Positions 35,072 through 45,935 of a DNA stretch of 64,000 nt are shown in pieces (the first letter of the stretch is position 1; each line of letters opens with the position of its first letter). Source of the stretch: Thauera sp. 2A1. Lineage in GTDB: Bacteria; Pseudomonadota; Gammaproteobacteria; Burkholderiales; Rhodocyclaceae. The position numbers were made by a program, and so were the translations under genes. The stretch lies in assembly GCF_009469595.2 (NCBI RefSeq), contig NZ_SSXV01000006.1, positions 124,001-188,000 on the forward strand, given 5' to 3'. The notes below the pieces were generated by a model. The model ran no database searches, was not told the origin of the DNA, and worked only from the letters and a program-made list of their open reading frames with translations.

Positions 35072-36529
35072 TCAAAGCGTTTTGCGCAGACTGACCGGCG
35101 GGATATTGAGGGATTCGCGATACTTGGCGATGGTCCGCCTTGCGACCACGATACCCTGCTGGCCCAATAGTTCGGCAATCTTCGCGTCAGACATGGGTTT
35201 CTTCCGGTCTTCGGCATCGACCAACTGGCGAATCAGCGCGCGAATCGCCGTCGAGGATGCCGCTCCGCCGGTGTCGGTGGAGACGTGACTGCCGAAGAAA
35301 TACTTGAGTTCGAACACACCGCGCGGTGTCGCCATGTACTTCTGCGTGGTCACGCGCGAAACGGTGGATTCGTGCAGCTCGAGCTGGTCTGCGATCTCCC
35401 GGAGGGTGAGTGGCCGCATTGCCACGTCCCCATGATCGAAGAACTGTCGCTGCTGGTCAACGATGGCCTGTGACACCCGCAGGATGGTGTCGAAGCGCTG
35501 CTGCACGTTCTTGATGAGCCAGCGCGCCTCCTGCAACTGGCCGGTGAGGCCTCCGCCCTGGCCGCGGTGTTGCTGCAGGATGCTGGCGTAGAGCTGGTTG
35601 ATGCGCAGGCGCGGCATGGCCTCCGGGTTGAGCGACACCGTCCACCGGTTGCGTACCTTGCGCACCACCACGTCGGGCAGCACATAGCGCGTCTCCTCGG
35701 TCGAATGCTGCGAACCGGGATGGGGGTCGAGCCGGCTGATCAGGGTCTGCGCAGCGCGCAGCGCATCGTCATCGCAGCCGGTCAGGCGCTTGAGCTTGGC
35801 GAAGTTGCGTTCGGCGAGCAGCTCGAGGTGCTTGTCGACGATCTCCAGCGCGAGCCTGCGATCGGGCGAGGGCGGCAGCGCGCGCAACTGCAGCGACAGG
35901 CATTCCTGCGGCGTGCGCGCGCCGATGCCGGCGGGCTCGAGGTTCTGTACGTGGCGCAGGGCAATGGCGAGTTCGTCCACGTCCACTTCGAGTTCGGGCG
36001 GCAGCAGTTCGAGGAGCTCCTCGAGCGTCTGGTGCAGGTAGCCGTCGTCGTCGAGCGCCTCGATGACGAAGCGCACCAGCGCACGATCGCGATCGCTCAG
36101 CGGCGACAGCGCGACCTGCAGGTCCAGGTGATCGCGCAGCGAGATGCCCGCGGCCTGGAATTCCTGGTAGTCGACATCGTCGTCATCGTCGCGGCTCGAC
36201 GAGCTGCCGCTGCCCACGCTCGACCAGTCCATGCCCTCGTCGAGGCCGGGGGCGGCGTCGCCCTCGGTGCGGCTGTCGCCACTTTCAGGGCTGTCGGTTG
36301 TCTCGCTGCTGCGCTCGCTGGTGGCGGCGGTGCTGCCGGCCGGGAGGGCCGCGGGCGCAAAGTCGCTGCCGTCGCCGTCCTCGCGCTCGAGCATGGGATT
36401 CTCGAGTAGAAAGCGCTCGATCTCCTGGTTCAGCTCCAGCGTCGACAACTGCAGCAGCTTGATCGACTGCTGCAACTGAGGCGTGAGCGTCAGGTGCTGG
36501 GAGAGCTTGAGCTGGAGGCTGGGTTTCAT
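35072..36529 (-). CDS. rpoN: RNA polymerase sigma-54 factor
   Basis: 485 residues. Region I begins MKPSLQLKLSQHLTLTPQLQQ, the Gln/Leu-rich activator-interaction part. An acidic low-complexity linker (about 50-115, with SSSSRDDDDDVDYQEF) forms region II. The C-terminal DNA-binding part has a helix-turn-helix (LREIADQLELHESTVSRVTTQ) and the RpoN box ARRTIAKYRE near residue 460. It recognises -24/-12 promoters and needs an AAA+ activator. A candidate target promoter lies at 58.3 kb in this window. Thirteen bases after lptB on the same strand. Confidence 0.95.
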   Translation of the reverse strand: MKPSLQLKLSQHLTLTPQLQQSIKLLQLSTLELNQEIERFLLENPMLEREDGDGSDFAPAALPAGSTAATSERSSETTDSPESGDSRTEGDAAPGLDEGMDWSSVGSGSSSSRDDDDDVDYQEFQAAGISLRDHLDLQVALSPLSDRDRALVRFVIEALDDDGYLHQTLEELLELLPPELEVDVDELAIALRHVQNLEPAGIGARTPQECLSLQLRALPPSPDRRLALEIVDKHLELLAERNFAKLKRLTGCDDDALRAAQTLISRLDPHPGSQHSTEETRYVLPDVVVRKVRNRWTVSLNPEAMPRLRINQLYASILQQHRGQGGGLTGQLQEARWLIKNVQQRFDTILRVSQAIVDQQRQFFDHGDVAMRPLTLREIADQLELHESTVSRVTTQKYMATPRGVFELKYFFGSHVSTDTGGAASSTAIRALIRQLVDAEDRKKPMSDAKIAELLGQQGIVVARRTIAKYRESLNIPPVSLRKTL

Positions 36530-36542
36530 GGACGAGCAGCAG

Positions 36543-37251
<709 letters not shown>

Positions 37252-37265
<14 letters not shown>

Positions 37266-37701
37266 CGGGTTGCTCTTTCAGCAGCTTGCGGATCACGTCG
37301 GTCGCAAAGCCGCGGGTTTGCAGGAAACGGGCCTGACGGGCCCACTCGCGAGGGTCTGCCGGCGACGCACCGAACTTGGCGCGCCACACCATGCGCGCAC
37401 GTTCGAGTTCAGATTCTACGCACTCGCCGCAGAGCGCTTCGTCGACCAGTTCGCGTTCCACACCACGTCGCGCCAGTTCGCTGCGCATGCGCGCGGCGCC
37501 GAAGCGACCGGCCTTGCTGCGCACCCAGGCTTCGGCAAAACGCCTGTCGGACTGCAGCCCCAGTTCGCCCATGCGGTCGATGATGTCCGCGATCTCCGCG
37601 TCGCTGCCGTGGCCCGCCAGCTTGCGCGCCAGCTCGGCGCGCGAGTGATCACGTTGCGCCAGGTAGCGCAACGCGCGTTCGCGCAGGCTGGTGTCGCCCA
37701 T
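37252..37701 (-). CDS. recX: regulatory protein RecX
   Basis: 149 residues, start [28 protein letters not shown]. Three tandem helical repeats typical of RecX are visible, with [34 protein letters not shown] in the middle. It binds RecA filaments and limits their activity. Placed 23 bases after recA and overlapping lptB by 14 bases. Confidence 0.9.
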
Positions 37702-37724
37702 GCCGGCCTCGGCAGATGCAGGCT

Positions 37725-38765
<1,041 letters not shown>

Positions 38766-38841
38766 GAGAGTCGTTCCTGAGTGATGTCCGGATTATGGCA
38801 CAGAGATTGCAGGGATGCTGTCACCGATCCCTGATGCGCGC

Positions 38842-38870
38842 AGTGTAAGACCTGTTAATTCTTACAGCAA
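38842..38870 (-). promoter_or_regulatory. recA promoter with overlapping LexA (SOS) box
   Basis: On the minus strand TTGCTG (38870-38865) and TACACT (38847-38842) form -35 and -10 boxes with a 17-base spacer. The 16-base palindrome 38852-38867, CTGT-N8-ACAG, fits the LexA consensus of beta/gammaproteobacteria and overlaps the -35 box and the spacer, so LexA would block polymerase. The leader to the ATG at 38765 is about 70 bases. Confidence 0.75.
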
Positions 38871-38898
38871 TCCCGCGCGACGAGCGGCGATGCGGCCA

Positions 38899-39387
38899 TC
38901 AGCGCGCAAGCCCGATCAGCTCGCGCAGCGCATGCTCCACCGTCTGGCGGCGCACGGCCTCGCGGTCGCCGGCAAACTGCATCGTCACCGCCCGCGGCGG
39001 CAGGTCGCGCCGCGCCCAGGCGAGGCACACCATGCCCACGGGCTTCTGCGCGCTGCCGCCGGCCGGACCGGCGACGCCCGATACCGCCACCGATACGTCG
39101 GCGCGGCTGCGCTCGAGGGCGCCGGAGGCCATCTCGCACACCGTTGGCTCGCTGACCGCGCCATGTTGCGCGAGCGTTGCGGGAGACACGCCCAGCATCT
39201 CGATCTTGGCCTCGTTCGAGTAGGTGACGAAGCCGCGGTCGAACCAGCCGGAGCTGCCCGCCGTCGCCGTCACCGCCTCGGCGATCCAGCCGCCGGTGCA
39301 GGACTCTGCGGTGGCGAGCATCCAGCCGCGCGCGGCCAGCGCCTCGCCCAGCGCGACCGACAGGGCGTCGAGTGTGGACGTCATCAT
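38899..39387 (-). CDS. pncC: nicotinamide-nucleotide amidohydrolase PncC (CinA C-terminal family)
   Basis: 162 residues, start ATGATG at 39387. Core motifs: LATAESCTGGWIAEAVTATAGSS (active-site Ser/Thr/Gly region), GFVTYSNEAKIEMLGV, and AVSGVAGPAGGSAQKPVG. The enzyme deamidates nicotinamide mononucleotide in the pyridine nucleotide cycle. The stop of pgpA overlaps the start here, so the genes thiL-pgpA-pncC form one unit. The cinA N-terminal domain is absent, the usual short form. Confidence 0.9.
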   Translation of the reverse strand: MMTSTLDALSVALGEALAARGWMLATAESCTGGWIAEAVTATAGSSGWFDRGFVTYSNEAKIEMLGVSPATLAQHGAVSEPTVCEMASGALERSRADVSVAVSGVAGPAGGSAQKPVGMVCLAWARRDLPPRAVTMQFAGDREAVRRQTVEHALRELIGLAR

Positions 39388-39866
39388 CAGCGGAAGATCG
39401 ACACGAGGACGGCGAGCGCGAGCAGCGTGTAGCCGGCGGCGACGAGGTCGTCGAACATCACGCCGAAGCCGCCCTTGAAGCTGCGGTCGGCCCAGCGCAC
39501 CGGCGGCGGCTTGACGATGTCGAAGAAGCGGAACAGCGCCACCGCGATGCCCTGCCACAGCAGCGTCTTGGGGGCGAACACCAGCACCAGCCAGGTCGCG
39601 ACCATCTCGTCCCACACGATGCCGCCGTGGTCCGGCACGCCCAGCGCGCGGCCGGTGCGCTCGGCGGCGAGGATGCCTGCAGCGAACAGGCTGGCGAGCA
39701 GCGCGAGGAAGACGAACTCCGACAGCGGCGTGCGGATCAGCGGATACAGCAGCCACGCCAGCAACGTGCCCATCGTGCCGGGTGCCCACGACGACAGGCC
39801 CGAGCCGAAGCCGAGCGAGATGAAATGAGCCGGGTGGCTCAGCATGAAGCGGGCAGTGGGGCGCAT
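39387..39866 (-). CDS. pgpA: phosphatidylglycerophosphatase A
   Basis: 159 residues. Four hydrophobic segments and the family motifs LGFGSGLSSWAPGTMGTLLAW (residues 18-38), IVWDEMVATW and DIVKPPPVRWADRSFKGGFGVMFDDLVAA with conserved acidic residues. It dephosphorylates phosphatidylglycerol phosphate at the inner membrane. It lies between thiL and pncC, the common betaproteobacterial order. Confidence 0.9.
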   Translation of the reverse strand: MRPTARFMLSHPAHFISLGFGSGLSSWAPGTMGTLLAWLLYPLIRTPLSEFVFLALLASLFAAGILAAERTGRALGVPDHGGIVWDEMVATWLVLVFAPKTLLWQGIAVALFRFFDIVKPPPVRWADRSFKGGFGVMFDDLVAAGYTLLALAVLVSIFR

Positions 39867-39904
39867 GGGCAGGTTCGGGGCGGACGTTGGGGTGGGCGCG
39901 GCGC

Positions 39905-40864
39905 TCAGCCGAAGTGATCGTAGCCGGCGGCGGCGCCCGGGTGAAGGGTGCCATCCGACTCGCGCAGCAGCAGGACGCCCGTGTCGCCGGTGAGGCTGCC
40001 GATGCGGTGCAGCGGCAGGGCGAGTCGGCGTGCCATCTCCTGGATCACTTCACGTCGTGCAGGTGGCGCAGAGAACAGCAGTTCGTAGTCGTCGCCGCCC
40101 GACAGCAGGCAGCGCCGCGCCGTGGTGGCTGCGGCGCCGGTGGCGAGCAAGGGGGCGAGGGGCAGCGCGGCGATGTCGACGATGGCGCCGACGTGCGAGC
40201 GCTCGAGGATGTGGCCGAGGTCACCGAGCAGCCCGTCGGAAACGTCCAGCATCGCGCTCGCGACGCCGCGCAGCGCGAGGCCGAGCGCGACGCGGGGCTG
40301 TGGCCGGTGCAGGGCGTCGAGGCAACGGCGGCGGCCTTCGTCGTTCAGGCTCGCTTCGCCCTGCAGCGCGGCCAGCCCCAGCGCGGCCTGCCCGGGCTGG
40401 CCCGACACCCAAAGGTCGTCGCCTGCCCGGCCACCATCGCGGGTGATCGCTTGCCCGGCCGGCACTTCGCCGATGATGGTCACCGTCATGTTGAGCGGTC
40501 CGCGGGTGGTGTCGCCACCGACCAGATCCACCGCGTAAGCGCGTGCGCAATCGAACAGGCCGCCGGCAAAGGCGGCGATCCAGGCCTCGTCGGCCGCCGG
40601 CAGCGCGATCGCCAGCAGGGCCCAGCGCGGCAAGGCACCCATCGCCGCGATGTCCGACACATTGACAGCGAGCGTCTTCCATCCCAGCAGGGCAGGATCG
40701 GCGTCGGCGAAGAAGTGCGTACCGGCGACCAGCATGTCGGTGGACACCGCCAGTTGCATGCCCGGGCTGGGCCGCATCAGCGCGGCATCGTCGCCGACCG
40801 CGAGGTCGCAGTGCGTCGCCGCGCGGTCGAAGTGGCGCCGGATCAGGTCGAATTCCGAAGGCAT
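39905..40864 (-). CDS. thiL: thiamine-monophosphate kinase
   Basis: 319 residues, start MPSEFDLIRRHF. Metal- and nucleotide-binding motifs: LAVGDDAALMRP, STDMLVAGTHF, NVSDIAAMGALPRWAL and VGGDTTRGPLNMT; late DVSDGLLGDLGHI and SGGDDYELLF. It makes thiamine diphosphate from thiamine monophosphate and ATP. First gene of the pgpA-pncC group. Confidence 0.93.
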   Translation of the reverse strand: MPSEFDLIRRHFDRAATHCDLAVGDDAALMRPSPGMQLAVSTDMLVAGTHFFADADPALLGWKTLAVNVSDIAAMGALPRWALLAIALPAADEAWIAAFAGGLFDCARAYAVDLVGGDTTRGPLNMTVTIIGEVPAGQAITRDGGRAGDDLWVSGQPGQAALGLAALQGEASLNDEGRRRCLDALHRPQPRVALGLALRGVASAMLDVSDGLLGDLGHILERSHVGAIVDIAALPLAPLLATGAAATTARRCLLSGGDDYELLFSAPPARREVIQEMARRLALPLHRIGSLTGDTGVLLLRESDGTLHPGAAAGYDHFG

Positions 40865-40982
40865 GGCAGGCGGTGCGGCAGGCAGCCACGAGGATGTGGG
40901 GCCAAAAGCTTACCGCAGAGTCCTGATTCACGCCCGCGATCGCGGTCAGGCCCGCTCCCCGGGACGGGGTCCAGCGTTCGAT

Positions 40983-41522
40983 TCAGCCCCCGCGCCGGCC
41001 GGTGAGCTTCGCCTTCAGCGCATCCCAGTCGACCGCATCCAGCGTGTTCTTCACCAGCAGCCCCAGGTCGGTGTCGCCTTCCATGCGCAGGCGGCGGCTG
41101 AAGAACAGGGTGTCGGGATCTTCCTCGCGCAGTGCCAGCGCCAGGTAGTCGCGCGTGGTGGCCGAGATGATCAGGTCCGGGCGCACGCCGGCGGCCGCCT
41201 TGGCGCGGCGGAAGCCATTGTCGGCGAGGGTGAAGTCCAGCGTCAGGCCGGCGTCCAGCACGCGCATCTGCAGATGGCGGCCGGTGAGCGGTGACAGCGT
41301 GTCGCGCGGCAGGATGCGGTCGAGCGCAAGGTTGAGCGCCAGCGTCAGCGCATGGGTCGGCGGCTGCTGCGGCAGGCGCGCGACCAGGCGGGCGACCGGG
41401 CGCGGCACGGTGAACGCCGGAATGCGGGCGTTCTGCAGGCGTTCGGCAACGCGCTGGCGCAGGTTGCCGGGCAGCAGCTCGGACAGCGCAGGCAAGCGGG
41501 GCAAGGCGGGCAGGGCAGGCAT
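40983..41522 (-). CDS. ubiT: O2-independent ubiquinone biosynthesis accessory factor UbiT
   Basis: 179 residues from ATG 41522 (MPALPALPRLPALSELL), with GGAG eight bases upstream; a second ATG six codons earlier overlaps the ubiV stop. The body is an SCP2-like lipid-binding domain (LNLALDRILPRDTLSPLTGRHLQMRVLD through EGDTDLGLLVKNTLDAVDWD). UbiT binds ubiquinone intermediates and works with the UbiU-UbiV hydroxylase pair when O2 is absent. The order ubiU-ubiV-ubiT on one strand makes this call strong. Confidence 0.9.
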   Translation of the reverse strand: MPALPALPRLPALSELLPGNLRQRVAERLQNARIPAFTVPRPVARLVARLPQQPPTHALTLALNLALDRILPRDTLSPLTGRHLQMRVLDAGLTLDFTLADNGFRRAKAAAGVRPDLIISATTRDYLALALREEDPDTLFFSRRLRMEGDTDLGLLVKNTLDAVDWDALKAKLTGRRGG

Positions 41523-41539
41523 GTTCGTTCTCCGTTCCA

Positions 41540-42451
41540 TCAAGCGGCGACGTATTGCTCCACGCCGGCGCGGCCGTGCCAGAAGCCGTTGCACGGCGCT
41601 TCCACCATCAGCGGGCGACAGTCGTCCAGCGCTGCGGTCGGGGTGCGAGCACCGGCGAGCACGGCGCGGAACAGTTCGACGATGGCGCGCGTGTGCGAGC
41701 CTTGCGGGCTGATGCGCAGCAGCTCGGCCTTGCCCTGCACGCCGGCGAGGTCGCCCAGCAGGTTGTGCACCCGCGCCGACTGGGTCTGCACGCCGTTCAG
41801 CGTCAGGAAGGGCTCGCCCTCGCGCGTGCGCAGCGTGATGCCGTCGTTGATCGCGAGGCAGCGGAACTCGCAGGTGTCCTTCTGCAGGTTGAAGTGGCGC
41901 GCGGTGAAGCAGCGCGCCGAGTGCGCCAGCGGCAGCCGGCCGTAGGCGAACACTTCGGTCTCGATCGGCGCGGCGAGCGCGGCGCGCACCTCCGCCAGCG
42001 CCGCGCCGGAGATCTCCGGCGCCACCGCCCAGCGCGTCGCGCCGGCGTCGATCATCATCTGCAGCGTCGTCGGGTTGAAGATGTTCAGCGTCGGCCCCGC
42101 CACCCAGTCGCGCACGCCGGCCTCGCCGAGCAGGCGCACCGCGCCCATGTCGTTGGCCTCGACGCGGAACCCGGGCTCGCCGTCGGCGCACTGGCGCACG
42201 ATGCGGCGCAGGGTCTTGAGATCGGATTCCGATTCCACCAGGCCCTGGCTGCTCATCACCACTTCCTTGCCGGCGGCGGCGAGCACCTTGCCGACCTCGA
42301 GCCAGTCTTCCAGCCGCAGCTCATGGCGGCGGGAACACACGGTTTCGCCCAGATACACGCTGTCGATGGGGCTGTCGGCGATGTCGGCGTAGAAGTCGAG
42401 CACGCTCTGGCGCGGCCAGTAGTAGAGCAGGGGGCCGAGGGCGAGTTTCAT
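41540..42451 (-). CDS. ubiV: O2-independent ubiquinone hydroxylation protein UbiV (U32 family)
   Basis: 303 residues. U32-family protein with the Cys set expected for a [4Fe-4S] cluster: Cys39 ([10 protein letters not shown]), Cys181 (SARCFTARH), Cys194 and Cys198 (DTCEFRC). These closely match the four cluster ligands described for E. coli UbiV. With UbiU it hydroxylates ubiquinone precursors, using prephenate as the oxygen source rather than O2. Fits a facultative denitrifier. It lies 46 bases downstream of ubiU and 17 bases before ubiT. Confidence 0.92.
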   Translation of the reverse strand: MKLALGPLLYYWPRQSVLDFYADIADSPIDSVYLGETVCSRRHELRLEDWLEVGKVLAAAGKEVVMSSQGLVESESDLKTLRRIVRQCADGEPGFRVEANDMGAVRLLGEAGVRDWVAGPTLNIFNPTTLQMMIDAGATRWAVAPEISGAALAEVRAALAAPIETEVFAYGRLPLAHSARCFTARHFNLQKDTCEFRCLAINDGITLRTREGEPFLTLNGVQTQSARVHNLLGDLAGVQGKAELLRISPQGSHTRAIVELFRAVLAGARTPTAALDDCRPLMVEAPCNGFWHGRAGVEQYVAA

Positions 42452-42497
42452 GCAGAGGTTCTCACGAGAAATTGACGGAGCGCGGCCGGCGACGGGG

Positions 42498-43502
42498 TCA
42501 CTTCCATGGCCGGTAGTAGGCGCCCAGCGTGTGGCTCTGGCCTTCCGAGACCTTGTTCAGCTCGGCCATCCAGGCCGGCGTCACCTGGAAGGCGTCGGGC
42601 GCGGCCTGCAGCCTGTCGAGCGCAGCGCGCCACACCCTGGTGACCTGGGCGACATAGGCCGGGCTGCGCTGGCGGCCTTCGATCTTGATCGCGCGGATGC
42701 CGATGCGCGCGAGCTCGGGCAGCAGCTCCAGCGTGTTGAGGCTGGTCGGCTCTTCCAGCGCGTAGTAGGTCTCGTCGTTGACGTCGAAGCGGCCCTTGCA
42801 CAGCGTCGGGTAGCCGGCGCGCTCGCCGTCGGCGAAGCGATCGATCAGGATGCCGTTGAGCCGCGTCTCCATGCCGCGCGGCGTGTCTTCCCAGCGCACA
42901 TGCTTGCCCGGCGAGCAGGCGCCGTTGCAGTTGGGCGATTCGCCGGTGGCGTAGGCGGACAGCGCGCAGCGGCCTTCGACCATCACGCACAGGCCGCCGA
43001 AGCCGAACACTTCGATCTCCACCGGCGTGTTGGCGATGACCTGCTCGACCTGCGCCATCGACAGCACCCGCGGCAGCACCGCGCGCTGGATGCCGAAGCG
43101 CTCGCGGTAGAAGTTGATCGCCTCGTAGCTGGTGGCCGAGCCCTGCACCGACAGATGCAGGCGCAGTTGCGGATGGTTCTGCGCCGCGTAGGCCATCAGC
43201 CCGGGGTCGGCGAGGATCACCGCATCGACGCCGTATTCTGCGGCGCGGTCGATGGCCGCCGTCCATGACGGCCAGTTCGAGGCCTGCGGATAGGTGTTGA
43301 GCGCCAGCAGCACCTTGCGTCCGCGCGCATGGGCGTAGGCGATGCCTTCGCGTACCTGCGCAGGGTCGAAGTTGAGGCCGCTGAAATTGCGCGCGTTGGT
43401 CGCGTCCTTGAAGCCGAGATAGACGCAGTCGGCGCCGTGGTCCACGGCGGTCTTGAGGGCGGGCAGGCTACCCGCGGGGCAGACGAGTTCGATCCGGTGC
43501 AT
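42498..43502 (-). CDS. ubiU: O2-independent ubiquinone hydroxylation protein UbiU (U32 family)
   Basis: 334 residues from ATG 43502 ([17 protein letters not shown]). Cys172, Cys179, Cys196 and Cys235 ([20 protein letters not shown]) keep the spacing of the E. coli UbiU cluster ligands. The pattern [18 protein letters not shown] and [21 protein letters not shown] are U32 peptidase family marks, although the protein is not a protease. First gene of the ubiUVT unit. The upstream 97 bases separate it from the symporter gene on the same strand, so it may have its own promoter. Confidence 0.93.
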   Translation of the reverse strand: MHRIELVCPAGSLPALKTAVDHGADCVYLGFKDATNARNFSGLNFDPAQVREGIAYAHARGRKVLLALNTYPQASNWPSWTAAIDRAAEYGVDAVILADPGLMAYAAQNHPQLRLHLSVQGSATSYEAINFYRERFGIQRAVLPRVLSMAQVEQVIANTPVEIEVFGFGGLCVMVEGRCALSAYATGESPNCNGACSPGKHVRWEDTPRGMETRLNGILIDRFADGERAGYPTLCKGRFDVNDETYYALEEPTSLNTLELLPELARIGIRAIKIEGRQRSPAYVAQVTRVWRAALDRLQAAPDAFQVTPAWMAELNKVSEGQSHTLGAYYRPWK

Positions 43503-43599
43503 GGCTTCCCGCCGCGTGCTGAGCAAACGGGAAGGATAGTCGAGCGGTCTGGCGGGAGCTTTGACGGGTGTCAAAGCGGTCCGCCTGCCGCGACGCTCC

Positions 43600-45060
43600 T
43601 CAGCGCCCCGGGTGCTCCGGCTGGATCTGCAGGTGGGCGGTGTGGCCGTGGCTCGGGCGGGCGAGCTTCTGCGGCAGCAGCGAGCCCAGCACCATCGCCG
43701 CGACCCCCGCCAGCATGCCGGCAAAGTGCGGCGGCACGTCCGCCTCGGGCGTGAGGATCTCGAGCACCACCCATACCACCAGGCCGACGAAGATGGATGC
43801 CAGCGCGCCCTGGGTGGTGGCGCGCTTCCAGTAGAGGCCGAAGGCGAGCGGTACGAAGGCGGTGGCGAGCGTCACCTTGTAGGCGTTCTCCACCATGCCG
43901 TGGATGCTTTCGTCGGTGTGCGTGGCGTACCAGGTCACCAGCAGCGAGAAGCCGACCACCACGAAGCGCGTCAGCCACAGGAACTGGTGGTCGCTCATGC
44001 GGCGGAAGGTGCTGCGCAGGATGTTCTCGGAGAAGGTCACCGACGGCGCCAGCAGCGTGCCCGAGGCGGTGCTCATGATCGCTGACAGCAGCGCGCCGAA
44101 GAACATCACCTGCGCGAACATCGGCGTGTGCTGCAGGATCAGCTGCGGCAGGATCTGCTGACTGTCGCTCTGCTGGTACTTCGCGACGAGCTCCGGGTCG
44201 ATCAGCGTGGCCGAATAGGCGATGAACAGCGGCACGAACGCGAACAGGAAATAGCCCGACCCGCCCAGCAGCGTGCCGGTGACCGCGGTGCGCTCGTTGC
44301 GCGCCGAGTTCACGCGCTGGAACACGTCCTGCTGCGGGATGGAGCCGAAGCCCATGGTCAGGATGCCGGCCAGGAAGGCGACGATGTCCTTCGCGTCCAG
44401 CGCCGGCAGGAAGTTGAGCTTGCCGGCAGCGTTCGCATGGTTCACCACCGTGCCCACGCCGCCGGCCATGTCGCCGACCAGCCAGGCGATGTAGATGAGG
44501 CCGATGATGATGATCGTCATCTGCATGAAGTCGGTCAGCGCCACCGACCACATGCCGCCAAACAGCGTATACACCAGCACGATGCCGGCGCCGATCAGCA
44601 TGCCGGCGTTGTTCGAGATGGCGCCGTCCGACAGGATGTTGAACACCAGCCCGAGCGCGGTGATCTGCGCCGACACCCAGCCGAGGTAGGAGATCACGAT
44701 GGCGATCGAGCACAGCACTTCCACCGTGCGGCCATAGCGGATGCGGTAGTAGTCGCCCAGGGTCAGCAGGTTCATGCGGTACAGCGGACGGGCGAAGAAC
44801 AGGCCGACGAGGATCAGGCACAGTGAGGCGCCGAAGGGGTCGGACCACAGCCCGCGCAGCCCCTTGTCGATGAAGGTGGCCGAGATGCCGAGCACGGTCT
44901 CCGAGCCGAACCAGGTCGCGAACACCGTCGCGGTGACGATGTACAGCGGCAGGTGGCGGCCGGCGGCGACGTAGTCGGTGGAGTTCTTCACCCGCGTGGC
45001 CGCGTACAGGCCGACGCCGATGGAAACGAGGAGATAGGCGATGACGAAGCCGATCAGCAT
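43600..45060 (-). CDS. sodium:solute symporter family protein
   Basis: 486 residues from ATG 45060 (MLIGFVIAYLLVSIGVGLYA); the in-frame extension before it is Cys/Arg rich and rejected. About 13 membrane helices with sodium symporter family features such as GSETVLGISATFIDKG, SYLGWVSAQITALGLVFN and GFGSIPQQDVFQRVNSARNE. Imports an unidentified solute with Na+. The C-terminal tail is short and soluble. Next gene upstream on the same strand is a TRIC-like channel, 207 bases away. Confidence 0.87.
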   Translation of the reverse strand: MLIGFVIAYLLVSIGVGLYAATRVKNSTDYVAAGRHLPLYIVTATVFATWFGSETVLGISATFIDKGLRGLWSDPFGASLCLILVGLFFARPLYRMNLLTLGDYYRIRYGRTVEVLCSIAIVISYLGWVSAQITALGLVFNILSDGAISNNAGMLIGAGIVLVYTLFGGMWSVALTDFMQMTIIIIGLIYIAWLVGDMAGGVGTVVNHANAAGKLNFLPALDAKDIVAFLAGILTMGFGSIPQQDVFQRVNSARNERTAVTGTLLGGSGYFLFAFVPLFIAYSATLIDPELVAKYQQSDSQQILPQLILQHTPMFAQVMFFGALLSAIMSTASGTLLAPSVTFSENILRSTFRRMSDHQFLWLTRFVVVGFSLLVTWYATHTDESIHGMVENAYKVTLATAFVPLAFGLYWKRATTQGALASIFVGLVVWVVLEILTPEADVPPHFAGMLAGVAAMVLGSLLPQKLARPSHGHTAHLQIQPEHPGR

Positions 45061-45267
45061 GGCGCGGGCAGTCCTCGGGCAGACGCAGGGGCAATACGGG
45101 CGGCCTCGCTTGCCGCCCACCGGGTTGGCGGCTGTTTTGCTGCACAGCCGCAGGGCGCGAATATTGCCCCATCGCGCAGCGCTGCGAAAGGTGCGCAACG
45201 CCGCCTAAGGTGTTCAGGGGAAGGGGAAATTATTCTCGACCGGCGTGCGCACCGGCCGTGCGGCGAT

Positions 45268-45900
45268 TCACTTCGAGGTCGACAGCCAGGACGGCAGGCG
45301 CCAGTCAAAGGCCACCGACAGCAGCCGCGACCCTGTCGCGGTGGCAATGCCGATGAGGCTGGCGCTCTCGGCGCTCATGCCCAACGAATGCATGGCGAGG
45401 AACGCGCCGCAGCCGGCCAGCGCGCACAGCGTGTAGGGCTGATGGTCGCGATACACCTTGGGGATCTCGTTGCACAGCACGTCGCGCGATACGCCGCCGA
45501 AGACGGCGGTGATCGCGCCCATCAACAGGGCGACCAGCGGCGGCATGCCGGCGGCGGTGGCGATTGAGGTGCCGGATATCGCGAACAGCCCCAGGCCGAA
45601 GGCATCGGCCAGCTCCATCAGCCAGCCGCCCAGCTTGTGCCGCAGGGTCATCAGCCACAGCGGCGCCGACAGCACCAGCAGCAGCACCAGCCAGAGATAG
45701 ACCTCGTGCTGGATCCAGAACAGCGGCCGGCGGTCGAGCAGGACGTCCCGCACCGTACCGCCGCCGAACGCGCTGACGAAGGCGACCGAAAACACGCCGA
45801 CGATGTCCATGCGCTTGCGCGTGGCTTCGAGCAGGCCGGACATCGCAAAGGCCAGGGTGCCGCCGACTTCGATGGCGATGAACAGGGCGGAAAGTTTCAT
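45268..45900 (-). CDS. trimeric intracellular cation channel-like membrane protein (UPF0126)
   Basis: 210 residues with about seven helices arranged as two similar halves. FAMSGLLEATRKRMDIVGVFSVAFVSAFGGGTVRDVLLDRRP and the second copy region ITAVFGGVSRDVLCNEIPKVYR hold the repeated GGGT/GGVSRD motifs of the TRIC/UPF0126 (YadS-like) family. Bacterial members are potassium-permeable channels in vitro. The gap 45061-45267 holds no gene; a weak imperfect hairpin (45238-45256) may end this transcript. Confidence 0.88.
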   Translation of the reverse strand: MKLSALFIAIEVGGTLAFAMSGLLEATRKRMDIVGVFSVAFVSAFGGGTVRDVLLDRRPLFWIQHEVYLWLVLLLVLSAPLWLMTLRHKLGGWLMELADAFGLGLFAISGTSIATAAGMPPLVALLMGAITAVFGGVSRDVLCNEIPKVYRDHQPYTLCALAGCGAFLAMHSLGMSAESASLIGIATATGSRLLSVAFDWRLPSWLSTSK

Positions 45901-45935
45901 GTGCGCGCGGTGCCGGCGCCGGTCGCCGGTGGTTC

